64,000 nt of DNA from Prevotellaceae bacterium UBA1746 (GTDB taxonomy: Bacteria; Bacteroidota; Bacteroidia; Bacteroidales; Bacteroidaceae). Positions 18,952 to 27,683 of this stretch are shown piece by piece (the first letter of the stretch is position 1; each line of letters begins with the position of its first letter). A model generated the notes under the pieces. The model was not told the origin of the DNA and did not search any database. It saw nothing but the letters and a program-made list of their open reading frames with translations. Location of the stretch: the NCBI GenBank assembly GCA_002314875.1, contig DCHS01000052.1, positions 222,553-286,552 on the forward strand, given 5' to 3'. The position numbers were made by a program, and so were the translations under genes.

Positions 18952-20112
18952 TTATTTGTTAGAAATTCGCTTTGCACGCTTGTTGATATTGCTCTGTACG
19001 AAGCAGTAGTCAATCAGCGGAGCAAACATATTCATGAAGAGGATAGCGAGCATCATACCTTCGGGATAACCGGGGTTGAGAACGCGGATAGTGATAGCGA
19101 GTGCACCAATGAGGAAGCCGTAGATGAACTTACCATTTTCTGTACGACAGCTTGTTACAGGGTCTGTAGCCATAAAGACTGCACCGAAACAGAAACCGCC
19201 GAGCCAGAGATGATCAAGGCCAAGGTGAGCTACCTGATTAGCTTCAGCACCGCAAGCGTCAAAGAGGAGGGCTACAAGGGCACCACCAACAAAGACACTA
19301 CCCATGGTCTTCCAACTTGCGATACGGGTCCAAAGAAGGATAACAGCACCAATAGCAATGGCAATAACACTGGTCTCACCAATAGAACCGGGCATCAAAC
19401 CACCGAACATTTCGCACATGGACAGCTGAGGAGCTACGCCTGCCGCTGCTTCTCCAAGAGGAGTAGCACAAGTAAAGCCGTCGGGGAGGACATTTCCTAA
19501 ACCAAACCAGCTGTCCTGGCTTACCCATACCTGGTCACCGCTCATCTTGGTAGGCCATGCGAAGAAAAGGAATGCACGGGTGATAAGAGCGGGATTGAAG
19601 ATGTTCATACCAGTTCCGCCGAAGATTTCCTTTGCAAAGACAACGCTGAAAGCAACAGCAACAGCGAGCATCCAAAGGGGAGTGCCGACAGGAACAATCA
19701 TGGGGATAATGAGACCACTTACAAGGAAACCTTCCTGGATTTCCTCGTTCTTCCACTGAGCAACGACAAACTCAATACCAAGACCGACAACATAGCTGAC
19801 AACGATCTTGGGGAGCATGACAATGAGGCCGTAGAGGAACATTTGGATAATGCTTGCGTCAACGCCGGCTGCCTTGTAGTTCTGGAAACCGATATTGTAC
19901 ATTCCGACGAGAAGAGCGGGAATGAGAGCGATGACGACAAAGCTCATGATGCGCTTGGAGTCAATGGCATCATGAATGGCCGCACCTACCTTTGAGGTAG
20001 TGTTGGGAACGAGTGCAAAGGTCTCGAAACCATCGAAGAGGCTGCGGAAAGCGTGGAACTTACCACCTTCTTCAACGTGCGGACGAATCTTGTCAAAAAA
20101 TTCTTTTAACAT
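18952..20112 (-). CDS. nqrB: Na+-NQR subunit B
   Basis: Large integral membrane subunit, 386 residues with about ten spans. It carries covalent FMN and riboflavin and forms the main sodium path. The N-terminal cytosolic segment (about 1-55) is followed by the membrane domain. The flavinylation site is in DGFTCATPLGEA, which corresponds to the SGAT motif of better-known NqrB proteins (here TCAT). It lies between nqrA and nqrC with gaps of 15 and 13 bases. Confidence 0.97.
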   Translation of the reverse strand: MLKEFFDKIRPHVEEGGKFHAFRSLFDGFETFALVPNTTSKVGAAIHDAIDSKRIMSFVVIALIPALLVGMYNIGFQNYKAAGVDASIIQMFLYGLIVMLPKIVVSYVVGLGIEFVVAQWKNEEIQEGFLVSGLIIPMIVPVGTPLWMLAVAVAFSVVFAKEIFGGTGMNIFNPALITRAFLFFAWPTKMSGDQVWVSQDSWFGLGNVLPDGFTCATPLGEAAAGVAPQLSMCEMFGGLMPGSIGETSVIAIAIGAVILLWTRIASWKTMGSVFVGGALVALLFDACGAEANQVAHLGLDHLWLGGFCFGAVFMATDPVTSCRTENGKFIYGFLIGALAITIRVLNPGYPEGMMLAILFMNMFAPLIDYCFVQSNINKRAKRISNK

Positions 20113-20127
20113 AATATTATAGGAGTA

Positions 20128-21477
20128 TTACGCGTTTTCTTTACGTAGGATATCAAGACCTTGGCGAACAATGCGCTGCAGTTCAAGTTTTGAAGAGCAA
20201 ATAAATTCAGCGAGAGCGAAGTCCTCAGGAGCAACCTCATAAATACCAAGAGCTTCCTGACGATCGATATCGCCAGTGATGATAGCCTTAATAAGATAGG
20301 AGGGATAGATGTCCATAGGGAATACGCGTTCGTATTCAGCAGACATAATCATGTGACGTTCGCCACCCTTGATACGACAGTCAGGATTGAACGCCTTGCC
20401 CTTCATAAATGCACTGAAATAACTGCGGTGTGTTGAGATTTCATTCGTACGGGGCATGATCCAACCGAGAACCTCATTCACATCGTCACCTTCGGGGATT
20501 GCTGTAACTTCAGTGGTGTGAGCACCAAGGAACTCGCCAGCCTTGCGGCCAACGAGAGGATTGCCATCAATAACACGAACATGATGATCTGCAGGTTTCA
20601 GCTGGTTTTCAACAATGCTCTTGATGCTCTGGCCAACCTTTACACGTGCATACTTGGGCGTTTCCACTTCGCTACCTGCTACAGCAATGATACGGCTGAA
20701 ATCAGGTTTGCCAGTACGTGCATAACGACCGATGAAGATTACTTCTTCTGCACCGAGAGTCCAAACAACTTCACCCTTGTTGACGGGGTCAATCTGGTTG
20801 ATCTGAACACCGACGTTGCCTGCGGGGTTAGGACCATCGAATCCACTGACTTCTACGTTATCAATGTTGATAGGGAGAAGGGGAGTGTTGAGCTGTTCCT
20901 GATTAACGCCGACATGAACCTTTGCAATCTTTGCCAAAACAGCAATACCAGCCTTGAAGTCTTCTTCCTGTCCTTTGACTACAACGTTGAAGTCGGCAGC
21001 AAGAGGCATAAGGTTGAAAGCGCTGACGAAGATGGCTTTGGGAGCAACATCAGGGGTGGGAACTACGTCGTAAGGACGCTGGCGTAAGAACGCGAAAAGA
21101 CCGGTTTCCAAAAGTACTTCGAGCACCTGTTCAGCGTTAGCCTGCTTGAGGTCAGGCAGTTCGAAGGTCTTTACGACCTGTGAACTGTCAGGCTGAATGC
21201 GGATACTGAGAACCTTGCGTCGGTCACCACGTTCAACGCATTTTACTGTTCCGCTTACTGGCGAAACAAACTTGATCTTCTCTGTGGCTTTGTCCACGAA
21301 GAGAGGAGTACCCACAAGAACCTGTTCGCCTTCCTTTACCCTGACCTTTGGAACGATACCGCCGAAATCATCGGGAACAAGAGCGTACTCTTCTGCGGGT
21401 TTCACATCGCGTATTTCGGGAGCTGCCTGGCCCTCGAGACGGATGTTCAGTCCTTTTTTGATTTTGTAAGTTTTCAT
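20128..21477 (-). CDS. nqrA: Na+-NQR subunit A
   Basis: Peripheral cytoplasmic subunit of Na+-NQR, implicated in quinone binding. 449 residues is standard. The N-terminus (IKKGLNIRLEGQAAPEI) and a biotinyl/lipoyl-like fold (VRVKEGEQVLVGTPLFVDK) match the family. It is the first gene of the operon. A near-perfect Bacteroidetes promoter lies 52-82 bases upstream, so this operon is probably strongly expressed. Confidence 0.97.
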   Translation of the reverse strand: MKTYKIKKGLNIRLEGQAAPEIRDVKPAEEYALVPDDFGGIVPKVRVKEGEQVLVGTPLFVDKATEKIKFVSPVSGTVKCVERGDRRKVLSIRIQPDSSQVVKTFELPDLKQANAEQVLEVLLETGLFAFLRQRPYDVVPTPDVAPKAIFVSAFNLMPLAADFNVVVKGQEEDFKAGIAVLAKIAKVHVGVNQEQLNTPLLPINIDNVEVSGFDGPNPAGNVGVQINQIDPVNKGEVVWTLGAEEVIFIGRYARTGKPDFSRIIAVAGSEVETPKYARVKVGQSIKSIVENQLKPADHHVRVIDGNPLVGRKAGEFLGAHTTEVTAIPEGDDVNEVLGWIMPRTNEISTHRSYFSAFMKGKAFNPDCRIKGGERHMIMSAEYERVFPMDIYPSYLIKAIITGDIDRQEALGIYEVAPEDFALAEFICSSKLELQRIVRQGLDILRKENA

Positions 21478-21528
21478 ATAGTGGTAATAAATATTCTTTC
21501 AAAGAGATAGAGTTTACCAAATTCTCTG

Positions 21529-21559
21529 CAAATTTACGGTAATTCTTGCTAAAAGCAAA
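21529..21559 (-). promoter_or_regulatory. promoter of the nqr operon
   Basis: On the minus strand TTTG, exactly 19 bases, then TAAATTTG: a full match to the Bacteroidetes -33/-7 consensus (plus-strand CAAATTTA at 21529-21536 and CAAA at 21556-21559). It lies 52 bases before the nqrA ATG. Confidence 0.87.
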
Positions 21560-21673
21560 ATCTTTTTCTGCTTTTTTTTTCATAAAGCAAAAAAATTGTA
21601 AAAACCTGTGGCTCTATACTCCATTTTTTCGTTTTTAAAAGTTTTTTTCTTTTAAAGGCTGTTTCGTTACGCT

Positions 21674-21690
21674 TAAATTTGGTAACTTTG
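21674..21690 (+). promoter_or_regulatory. candidate -7 elements for the moxR/bat operon
   Basis: Two overlapping matches to TAnnTTTG, TAAATTTG at 21674-21681 and TAACTTTG at 21683-21690, lie 53-62 bases before the moxR ATG. The -33 region is T-rich but has no clean TTTG at the right distance. With the nqr promoter this makes a divergent regulatory gap of 265 bases. Confidence 0.55.
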
Positions 21691-21742
21691 CACCCAAATT
21701 GCGTGAGAACGTATGAATTTGATAATTTAATTTAGAAAAAAT

Positions 21743-22744
21743 ATGAACCAAAATGTTGATATTCGTGCTTTGAATGCCAAGATTGAGGCTAATTCTGGTT
21801 TTGTGGCTCTGCTGATGGATGGCATGGCCAAGACCATTGTTGGCCAGCAGCACCTCTCCGAGGCGCTCCTTATTGGTTTGCTCAGTAATGGACACATTCT
21901 CCTTGAAGGTGTCCCTGGTTTGGCAAAGACTCTTGCCATCCGTACTCTCTCCAGTTTGATTAGTGCAGACTTTGGACGAATTCAGTTTACCCCCGACCTC
22001 CTTCCCGCCGATGTTATCGGTACAATGGTTTACAGCCGTAAGGATGATAGTTTCAGCGTTCGTCGTGGTCCCGTTTTTGCCAACTTTGTTCTTGCTGATG
22101 AAATCAACCGTGCCCCTGCCAAAGTGCAGTCCGCTTTGCTTCAGGCTATGCAGGAACGTCAGGTAACTATCGGTGATGAGACGATGGCTCTTCCCAGCCC
22201 GTTCCTGGTAATGGCAACCCAGAACCCCATAGAACAGGAAGGAACCTATGCTCTTCCCGAAGCTCAGACGGACCGTTTCATGCTGAAGGTCATCGTAGAT
22301 TATCCTACTCTGGACGAAGAAAAACGAATTGTCCGTGCATCTATGAGTGGTGACATTGCAGACAAGACGGTGTTCCCTGTCGTAGATGTTGAAACCATCT
22401 TGAAAGCCCGTGAACTTGTCAAGGAGGTTTATGTCGATGAGCGTATTGAACAGTACGTGGCAGATATCGTCTTTGCAACCCGATTCCCCGAAAAATACAA
22501 ACTAGAACATCTGAAGCCTTACATTGCCTTTGGCGGTAGCCCCCGTGCAAGTATCAGCCTTGCCCTTGCTGCCCGTTCTCTGGCATTCATTCGTCGTCGT
22601 GGATACGTAGTTCCCGATGATGTTCGTGGCGTTGTCTTTGATGTTCTTCGTCATCGTATCGGTCTTACCTATGAGGCAGAGGCTGCTGAGATGACAGCGG
22701 ATAAGATTATCTCCGAGATCCTTGCAAAGGTAGAGGTTCCTTAA
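21743..22744 (+). CDS. MoxR-type AAA ATPase of the Bat operon
   Basis: AAA+ chaperone-like ATPase of the MoxR family, usually acting with VWA-domain partners encoded beside it. 333 residues. Walker A is in EGVPGLAKTL and Walker B in LADEINRAPAKVQ, followed by the conserved NPIEQEGTYALPEAQTDRF block and a C-terminal lid (GGSPRASISLALAARSLAF). It heads an eight-gene aerotolerance (bat) run and has its own candidate promoter. Its molecular target is not known from sequence. Confidence 0.95.
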   Translation: MNQNVDIRALNAKIEANSGFVALLMDGMAKTIVGQQHLSEALLIGLLSNGHILLEGVPGLAKTLAIRTLSSLISADFGRIQFTPDLLPADVIGTMVYSRKDDSFSVRRGPVFANFVLADEINRAPAKVQSALLQAMQERQVTIGDETMALPSPFLVMATQNPIEQEGTYALPEAQTDRFMLKVIVDYPTLDEEKRIVRASMSGDIADKTVFPVVDVETILKARELVKEVYVDERIEQYVADIVFATRFPEKYKLEHLKPYIAFGGSPRASISLALAARSLAFIRRRGYVVPDDVRGVVFDVLRHRIGLTYEAEAAEMTADKIISEILAKVEVP

Positions 22745-22801
22745 AAGAACTGCAAAATCCAAGTCATTACCTTTCCTTAGTGTAAAAGATAAGATTCTTT
22801 G

Positions 22802-23707
22802 ATGGACGAAAGAATTCAACAGTTGATGCAGAAGGTGCGTAGAATTGAGATTAAGACTCACGCACTTTCCAATAACGTTTTTGCAGGCGAGTACCATTCA
22901 GCCTTCAAAGGACGCGGTATGTCTTTTAGCGAGGTCCGCGAGTATCAGCCTGGTGATGACGTTCGTGATATCGACTGGAATGTGACAGCCCGTTTCGATC
23001 GTACCTATGTAAAGGTTTTCGAAGAGGAACGCGAACTCACCGTAATGCTGTTGGTGGATGTCTCTGGTTCTTTGGATTTCGGAACACAGGGGCAGACTCA
23101 ACGTGACCTGCTGACGGAGATTGCGGCAACGATTGCTTTCTCTGCAATTCGCAATAACGATAAGATTGGCGTGCTTTTCTTCTCTGACCATGTGGAAAAA
23201 TTTATTCCTCCTGCAAAGGGACGAAGTCATATCTTACGTATTATCCGTGAGTTGCTGACGATTGAACCGCAAAGCCATAAGACTGACATTTGTGCGGGAT
23301 TGGAGTATTTCATGCGAGTTCAGCGAAAGAGAAGTATTGCGTTTTTGCTGAGCGACTTCCTGGACAACTCGGTTATTAAGGCTGATAGCGAAAAGACTGA
23401 GGTGCTCCGTAACCGTTTGGCCATGGCGCGACAGAAGCATGACCTTGTTGCCGTACAGGTTTATGACCAGCGCATGGCTGAACTTCCTGACGTGGGTCTG
23501 ATGAAAGTCGAAGACGCTGAAACCGGTCATTCTCTCTATCTTGATACTTCCAGCAAAAAAGTGCGTCAGTTGCATGCCGATCATTGGAAACAGATGTCTG
23601 ATAGTTTGGAAAACATTTTCAACCGATGTCGCGTGAACCATACGGCTGTTGCAACGGGTTCCGATTATGTCAAGTCTCTGAAGGCTTTATTCATACGAAG
23701 AGCATAA
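22802..23707 (+). CDS. DUF58 domain protein of the Bat operon
   Basis: 301-residue DUF58 protein. The signature YQPGDDVRDIDWNVTARFDR is followed by a VWA-like metal site, LLVDVSGSL. DUF58 proteins are regularly encoded between moxR and the VWA genes of this operon type and probably interact with the ATPase. A TTG three bases upstream is also in frame, but I prefer the ATG at 22802. Its TAA overlaps the next ATG by one base (TAATG), which suggests coupled translation. Confidence 0.93.
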   Translation: MDERIQQLMQKVRRIEIKTHALSNNVFAGEYHSAFKGRGMSFSEVREYQPGDDVRDIDWNVTARFDRTYVKVFEEERELTVMLLVDVSGSLDFGTQGQTQRDLLTEIAATIAFSAIRNNDKIGVLFFSDHVEKFIPPAKGRSHILRIIRELLTIEPQSHKTDICAGLEYFMRVQRKRSIAFLLSDFLDNSVIKADSEKTEVLRNRLAMARQKHDLVAVQVYDQRMAELPDVGLMKVEDAETGHSLYLDTSSKKVRQLHADHWKQMSDSLENIFNRCRVNHTAVATGSDYVKSLKALFIRRA

Positions 23708-24777
23708 TGCAGAAAAAAATACTCTTTTTCCTCCTTGCTTTGTGTACGGGAATGACCTCCCTGGCACAATCTGTTACCGTGGAATCTTCTTTGGATTCTA
23801 CGGTCATCCTTATTGGTGAACAACTGCACCTTCGAACGAAAGTTTGTTGTCCGAAAGATGCAAGGGTAAAGTTCCCTGATTTTAGAGGTGGAAGCATCAC
23901 AGATGGCGTTGAAGTTTTGGAGGCTGGTAAGATTGATACCTCTGAGGTTGGCGAAGGAAGGCGTTGGGAATTGAGCCGTGAATACACCTTGACTGCCTTT
24001 GATAGTGCGGTCTATACGATACCTCGAGTAGAAGTTGATGTTAACGGTGCTAAATATCAATCTCCTAATGAGATAGGTTTGAAGGTTAATAGTGTTGATG
24101 TAGATCTTCAGCACCCTGACGATATCCGTCCGCCGAAGGCTCCCGTTGATGGTGTTTTCTCCTGGGGTTCCGGTCTTTTAAAGGCAAGTGTTAGTATCTG
24201 GTTATTCCTCGCCATCTTTATCATTTGTGCTGTTCGATTGGCAACGGCTAAGCCTGTAACCCGAAAGGTGAAAATCATTCCTCCCACTCCGCCACATAAG
24301 ACGGCAATTGCTGCAATCGAGGAACTGAAGAATGGTGAGCGTGAGGGTGAACATCTGAAAGAGTATTATATGGCTTTGACCGATGTCCTTCGCCAATACA
24401 TCAATGACCGGTTCGGGTTCAATGCCCGTGAAATGACGACTTTCGAAATTGTCGATAAACTTCGCACAACTGGCGATGCGTCTGCGCTTGATGAATTGCA
24501 TGAGATCCTGTCTACTGCGGACTTGGTAAAGTTTGCAAAATATGAGGCCTCGTTGGCAGAGAGTGACCGCACGTTGCTGCAGGCTGTTGACTATGTCCGG
24601 ACAACTCAGATCAACGATCCAGCAGCTGAGCAGGCCGTTGAAAGGGAAGTGGTCGTTTCTGATGCTGGACAGCGACGTTACAAGTTGGCTCTGAAATCTG
24701 GAATGGCATTGAGCTTCTTGGCTGCATTGGGTATCTTCTCCTATGTTTCCTATCAGCTCTGGCTTAATTTCTTCTAA
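23707..24777 (+). CDS. BatD-like exported membrane protein of the Bat operon
   Basis: 356 residues: a signal peptide (KKILFFLLALCTGMTSLAQ), an extracytoplasmic beta-rich region (about 20-150), a membrane span near 160-180 (SIWLFLAIFIICAVRLA), and a cytoplasmic helical region with ALTDVLRQYINDRFGFNARE (DUF4381-like). A last span sits at the C-terminus. The position between DUF58 and batA is conserved in Bacteroides bat operons, where it is annotated as an aerotolerance-related exported protein. An in-frame ATG exists 81 bases upstream inside the DUF58 gene. The start at 23707 is preferred because it begins the signal peptide. Confidence 0.85.
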   Translation: MQKKILFFLLALCTGMTSLAQSVTVESSLDSTVILIGEQLHLRTKVCCPKDARVKFPDFRGGSITDGVEVLEAGKIDTSEVGEGRRWELSREYTLTAFDSAVYTIPRVEVDVNGAKYQSPNEIGLKVNSVDVDLQHPDDIRPPKAPVDGVFSWGSGLLKASVSIWLFLAIFIICAVRLATAKPVTRKVKIIPPTPPHKTAIAAIEELKNGEREGEHLKEYYMALTDVLRQYINDRFGFNAREMTTFEIVDKLRTTGDASALDELHEILSTADLVKFAKYEASLAESDRTLLQAVDYVRTTQINDPAAEQAVEREVVVSDAGQRRYKLALKSGMALSFLAALGIFSYVSYQLWLNFF

Positions 24778-24852
24778 TGCAACTGCTGGGGCTCCTCTTA
24801 TAGAAAAAGCTGTCCCACCAATAAGTGTTTAATCCTATATCATTTCACGAAA

Positions 24853-25857
24853 GTGCAATTTGCTAATCCTGCATATTTTCTCCTTCTGCTGTTGATCATA
24901 CCCTTTATCCTGTGGTATGTATTTCTTCGTGACCGCTACGAGCCCACGATGAAAATGGCTTCAACTGAAGGTTACCGCCATCTTCCGACGACATGGCTGT
25001 CAATGGCTGTTCATGCTCCATTTTTGCTGCGAATGATAGCCTTTGTCTTGATTGTTGTCGTCTTAGCAAGGCCTCAAACAACAGATCCCCGAACGGAGAG
25101 CGATGTTGAGGGTATTGACATCATGATGGCTATGGATATCTCAGTATCCATGTTGACGGCAGACTTGCAACCTAACCGCATTGAAGCCGCAAAGGCTGTG
25201 GGTGTGGAATTCATCTCGGGAAGAAAGAATGATAACATCGGCCTTACTCTTTTCGGAGGTGAGGCGTTTACACAATGCCCGATGACGACGGATCATGCAG
25301 CCCTCCTTTCTATGTTCAAGAATGTGAACTGCAATCTCCAGCAACAGGGCATAATCTCTGAAGGTACTGCAATTGGTATGGGGCTGACGAATGCGGTCAG
25401 CCGTCTGGCAACCAGCAAAGCCCCGTCCAAAGTGGTTATTCTCATTACAGATGGAGCCAATAATACGGGTGATATATCTCCTTTGACGGCTGCTGACATT
25501 GCCAAAAAAGAAGGTGTTCGTGTCTATACGATCGCCGTTGGCCGTCAGGGAAAGGTTCGCCAGCCTGTTGCCGTTCTGCCTGATGGCAGTTATTATTATG
25601 CGACGGTTGAGAGCGATATGGATCCCGCTACATTGAAACAGATTGCCGAGACAACGGGTGGTTTGTATTATAGCGCCGATAATAACGATAAACTTCGCGA
25701 AATTTATAAGGATATCGATAAACTCGAACGTGCTAAGTTGAAGGTTAACAACTATTCAAAACGATACGAAGCTTTCCTGCCGTTCGGCATCGGAGCCTTA
25801 TTGGCCCTCCTCCTCGAATTCTTCCTCCGAATGACAATTCTGCGTAGAATTCCATAG
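24853..25857 (+). CDS. batA: VWA domain protein BatA
   Basis: 334-residue membrane protein: N-terminal span (YFLLLLLIIPFILWYVFLRD), second span near 55-75, a VWA domain with the MIDAS motif in MAMDISVSM (DxSxS) and a threonine/aspartate later in LITDGANNTGD, and a C-terminal membrane span. It is thought to form an inner-membrane assembly with BatB-E. The start is GTG at 24853; no ATG fits, and the resulting N-terminus MQFANPAYFLLLL matches the family. The 75-base gap before it holds no gene. Confidence 0.94.
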   Translation: MQFANPAYFLLLLLIIPFILWYVFLRDRYEPTMKMASTEGYRHLPTTWLSMAVHAPFLLRMIAFVLIVVVLARPQTTDPRTESDVEGIDIMMAMDISVSMLTADLQPNRIEAAKAVGVEFISGRKNDNIGLTLFGGEAFTQCPMTTDHAALLSMFKNVNCNLQQQGIISEGTAIGMGLTNAVSRLATSKAPSKVVILITDGANNTGDISPLTAADIAKKEGVRVYTIAVGRQGKVRQPVAVLPDGSYYYATVESDMDPATLKQIAETTGGLYYSADNNDKLREIYKDIDKLERAKLKVNNYSKRYEAFLPFGIGALLALLLEFFLRMTILRRIP

Positions 25858-25887
25858 TGTTCAAGATAAAAGCAAAACCTACAAATT

Positions 25888-25901
25888 GAGGCATAAGCCT
25901 C
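25888..25901. repeat. short hairpin in the batA-batB gap
   Basis: GAGGC-ATAA-GCCTC, a perfect 5-bp stem with a four-base loop, between batA and batB. The right arm is followed by GTTTT. It might weakly attenuate or stabilise the operon mRNA. Compare similar hairpins at 1999, 44086 and 52587. Confidence 0.55.
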
Positions 25902-25933
25902 GTTTTGATATAATTGTATTAGTCCATTAAAAA

Positions 25934-26950
25934 GTGTTTCAATTCGCTAATCCACAATATCTTTATCTGTTACTCCTCATTCCGCTAATGGTGGGTTTGT
26001 TCCTCTGGTCTCAGTGGAATATGGTCCGTCGTGAGCGTATTCTGGGTGACAGAAAATTGCTACACGGTCTGGTAGATCTTCGTTCTGTCAGCCGTCCGAT
26101 AGCAAAATTCGTGCTTTTCTGCATAGCGATTGCGCTTTGTATCTTTATGATTGCCCGTCCTCAGTTTGGTCAGAGCACGGGAACGGAAAAGCGTAAGGGC
26201 ATTGAGGCGGTAATTGTCCTTGATGTCTCTCAGTCAATGTTGGCTCAGGATGTAAATCCCAATCGCCTTGATCGTGCGAAACTGCTGATATCAACTCTCG
26301 TTGACCGGATGAAGGACGATAAGGTAGGCCTGGCGGTTTTCGCCGGCGAGGCTTATCCTCAGCTCCCGATTACCAACGACTATGTTTCTGCCAAACTCTT
26401 CCTCGACAATATCAATTGCGGAATGGTAACCCTCCAGGGTACTAATCTCGCCGCAGCCATTGATTTGGCAAACAAGAGTTTTACCCAGGAAAAAGGTGTC
26501 GGCAAGGCGATTATCATCATCACCGATGGCGAGAACCACGAGGGTGGGGCAGAAGAGGCTGCAAAAGCCGCAGCAAAAGATGGCCGTCATGTCTATATGT
26601 TGGGTATCGGTAGTACAGAAGGCGCTGAGATTCCTACTGAAAATGGTCCGCTGACAGATAATAGCGGAGCTGTTGTACGTACCGCCTTGAATGCAGATAT
26701 GTGTAAGGCCATCGCTGAAGCAGGAAAAGGAAGTTACATCCATGTGGACGGAAGCAATGTTGCCCAGGACCAGTTGCAGGCTGAACTCTCCCGCCTCCAA
26801 CACAGCGACTCCACGATGGCTTCCGATGGCGCTATGAACGAGCAGTTCCAGGCCGTAGGTATCCTCCTTCTGCTTATTCTGTTGATAGAGATGTTCCTCC
26901 TTGATAAGCAGAATCCTTTCTACAACCGATTTAAATTCTTCAAGAAATAA
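25934..26950 (+). CDS. batB: VWA domain protein BatB
   Basis: 338 residues with the same plan as BatA: N-terminal spans (LYLLLLIPLMVGLFLW and FVLFCIAIALCIFMIA), a VWA domain with MIDAS VLDVSQSM and ITDGENHEGG, and a C-terminal span (AVGILLLLILLIEMFLL). The start is GTG at 25934, giving MFQFANPQYLYLLLL, the usual BatB beginning; batA also starts with GTG. The stop overlaps the batC ATG by one base (TAATG). Confidence 0.94.
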   Translation: MFQFANPQYLYLLLLIPLMVGLFLWSQWNMVRRERILGDRKLLHGLVDLRSVSRPIAKFVLFCIAIALCIFMIARPQFGQSTGTEKRKGIEAVIVLDVSQSMLAQDVNPNRLDRAKLLISTLVDRMKDDKVGLAVFAGEAYPQLPITNDYVSAKLFLDNINCGMVTLQGTNLAAAIDLANKSFTQEKGVGKAIIIITDGENHEGGAEEAAKAAAKDGRHVYMLGIGSTEGAEIPTENGPLTDNSGAVVRTALNADMCKAIAEAGKGSYIHVDGSNVAQDQLQAELSRLQHSDSTMASDGAMNEQFQAVGILLLLILLIEMFLLDKQNPFYNRFKFFKK

Positions 26951-27579
26951 TGCGAAGACTCCTTTATATATTTATAATGACCTTCTTTGTTCTTGGAGCT
27001 ATGGCCCAAAACAAGGAGTGGACGATGTTGCACCAAGGCAACCGGGCTTTCCAGCGCGGCGATTGGGCCAAGGCGGAGCAATTCTACCGCAAAGCCCTCG
27101 AAGCCAATCCTCGAAGCAGCCGAGCGATGTTCAATCTGGCTGATGCCTATCTCTCCCAGAAAAATGCCAAGGATGCGATGGACTATTATTCCAAAGCTGC
27201 CAAGGCGGAGCAGAATAAGGCTGTGAAGGCAATGGCCTATCACAATATGGGCTATATCCATCATGTGAATAAGGAATTTGACAAGGCCATAGATTGCTAT
27301 AAGGATGCTCTGCGCAATAATCCCCGCGACGAAGATACACGCTACAATCTTGCCCTCTGCCAAAAGCAGAAGAAGGATCAGCAACAGCAGCAGCAACAAC
27401 AACAGCAACAGCAGCAGGGCCAACAGCCCGAGCAGCAGAAGAATCCTCAAAGCCAGCAGATGCCTGACGATAATGTGGAACAGTTGCTGCAGCTGGCCAA
27501 GCAGGCTGAACAGCAGACGCGCCAGAAGTTGGATAAGGCCCAACCTCCCCGTCGCAAACAGTTGGACAAGAACTGGTAA
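26950..27579 (+). CDS. batC: TPR protein BatC with polyglutamine tract
   Basis: 209-residue exported TPR protein of the Bat operon. A signal peptide (LLYIFIMTFFVLGAMAQ) is followed by about three TPR units (for example GDWAKAEQFYRKALEANPRS and NKEFDKAIDCYKDALRNNPR). Next comes a run of 13 glutamines encoded by mixed CAA/CAG codons, and a further Q-rich, charged tail. The Q-run follows the last TPR and may be a flexible linker. Mixed codons argue against recent slippage. It starts inside the batB stop (TAATG). Confidence 0.92.
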   Translation: MRRLLYIFIMTFFVLGAMAQNKEWTMLHQGNRAFQRGDWAKAEQFYRKALEANPRSSRAMFNLADAYLSQKNAKDAMDYYSKAAKAEQNKAVKAMAYHNMGYIHHVNKEFDKAIDCYKDALRNNPRDEDTRYNLALCQKQKKDQQQQQQQQQQQQQGQQPEQQKNPQSQQMPDDNVEQLLQLAKQAEQQTRQKLDKAQPPRRKQLDKNW

Positions 27580-27652
27580 ACCAAGTTGAAACTACGGTCA
27601 AGCCCATGAGTCATTTCTCGATAATCCTTAGGGGCTTTGATGTGATTATAAA

Positions 27653-27672
27653 CTCATTTCCCTAAAAATGAG
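27653..27672. repeat. hairpin in the batC-batD gap
   Basis: CTCATTT and AAATGAG form a 7-bp perfect stem around CCCTAA, 11 bases before the batD ATG. It could hide or set off the batD start region. No T-run follows, so it is not a normal terminator. Confidence 0.5.
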
Positions 27673-27683
27673 GTAATTCTACG

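Noticed and set aside
23626..23706. upstream start for the BatD-like protein
   Set aside because: The extra 27 residues would precede the signal peptide and overlap the DUF58 gene. The ATG at 23707, coupled as TAATG, is more natural.
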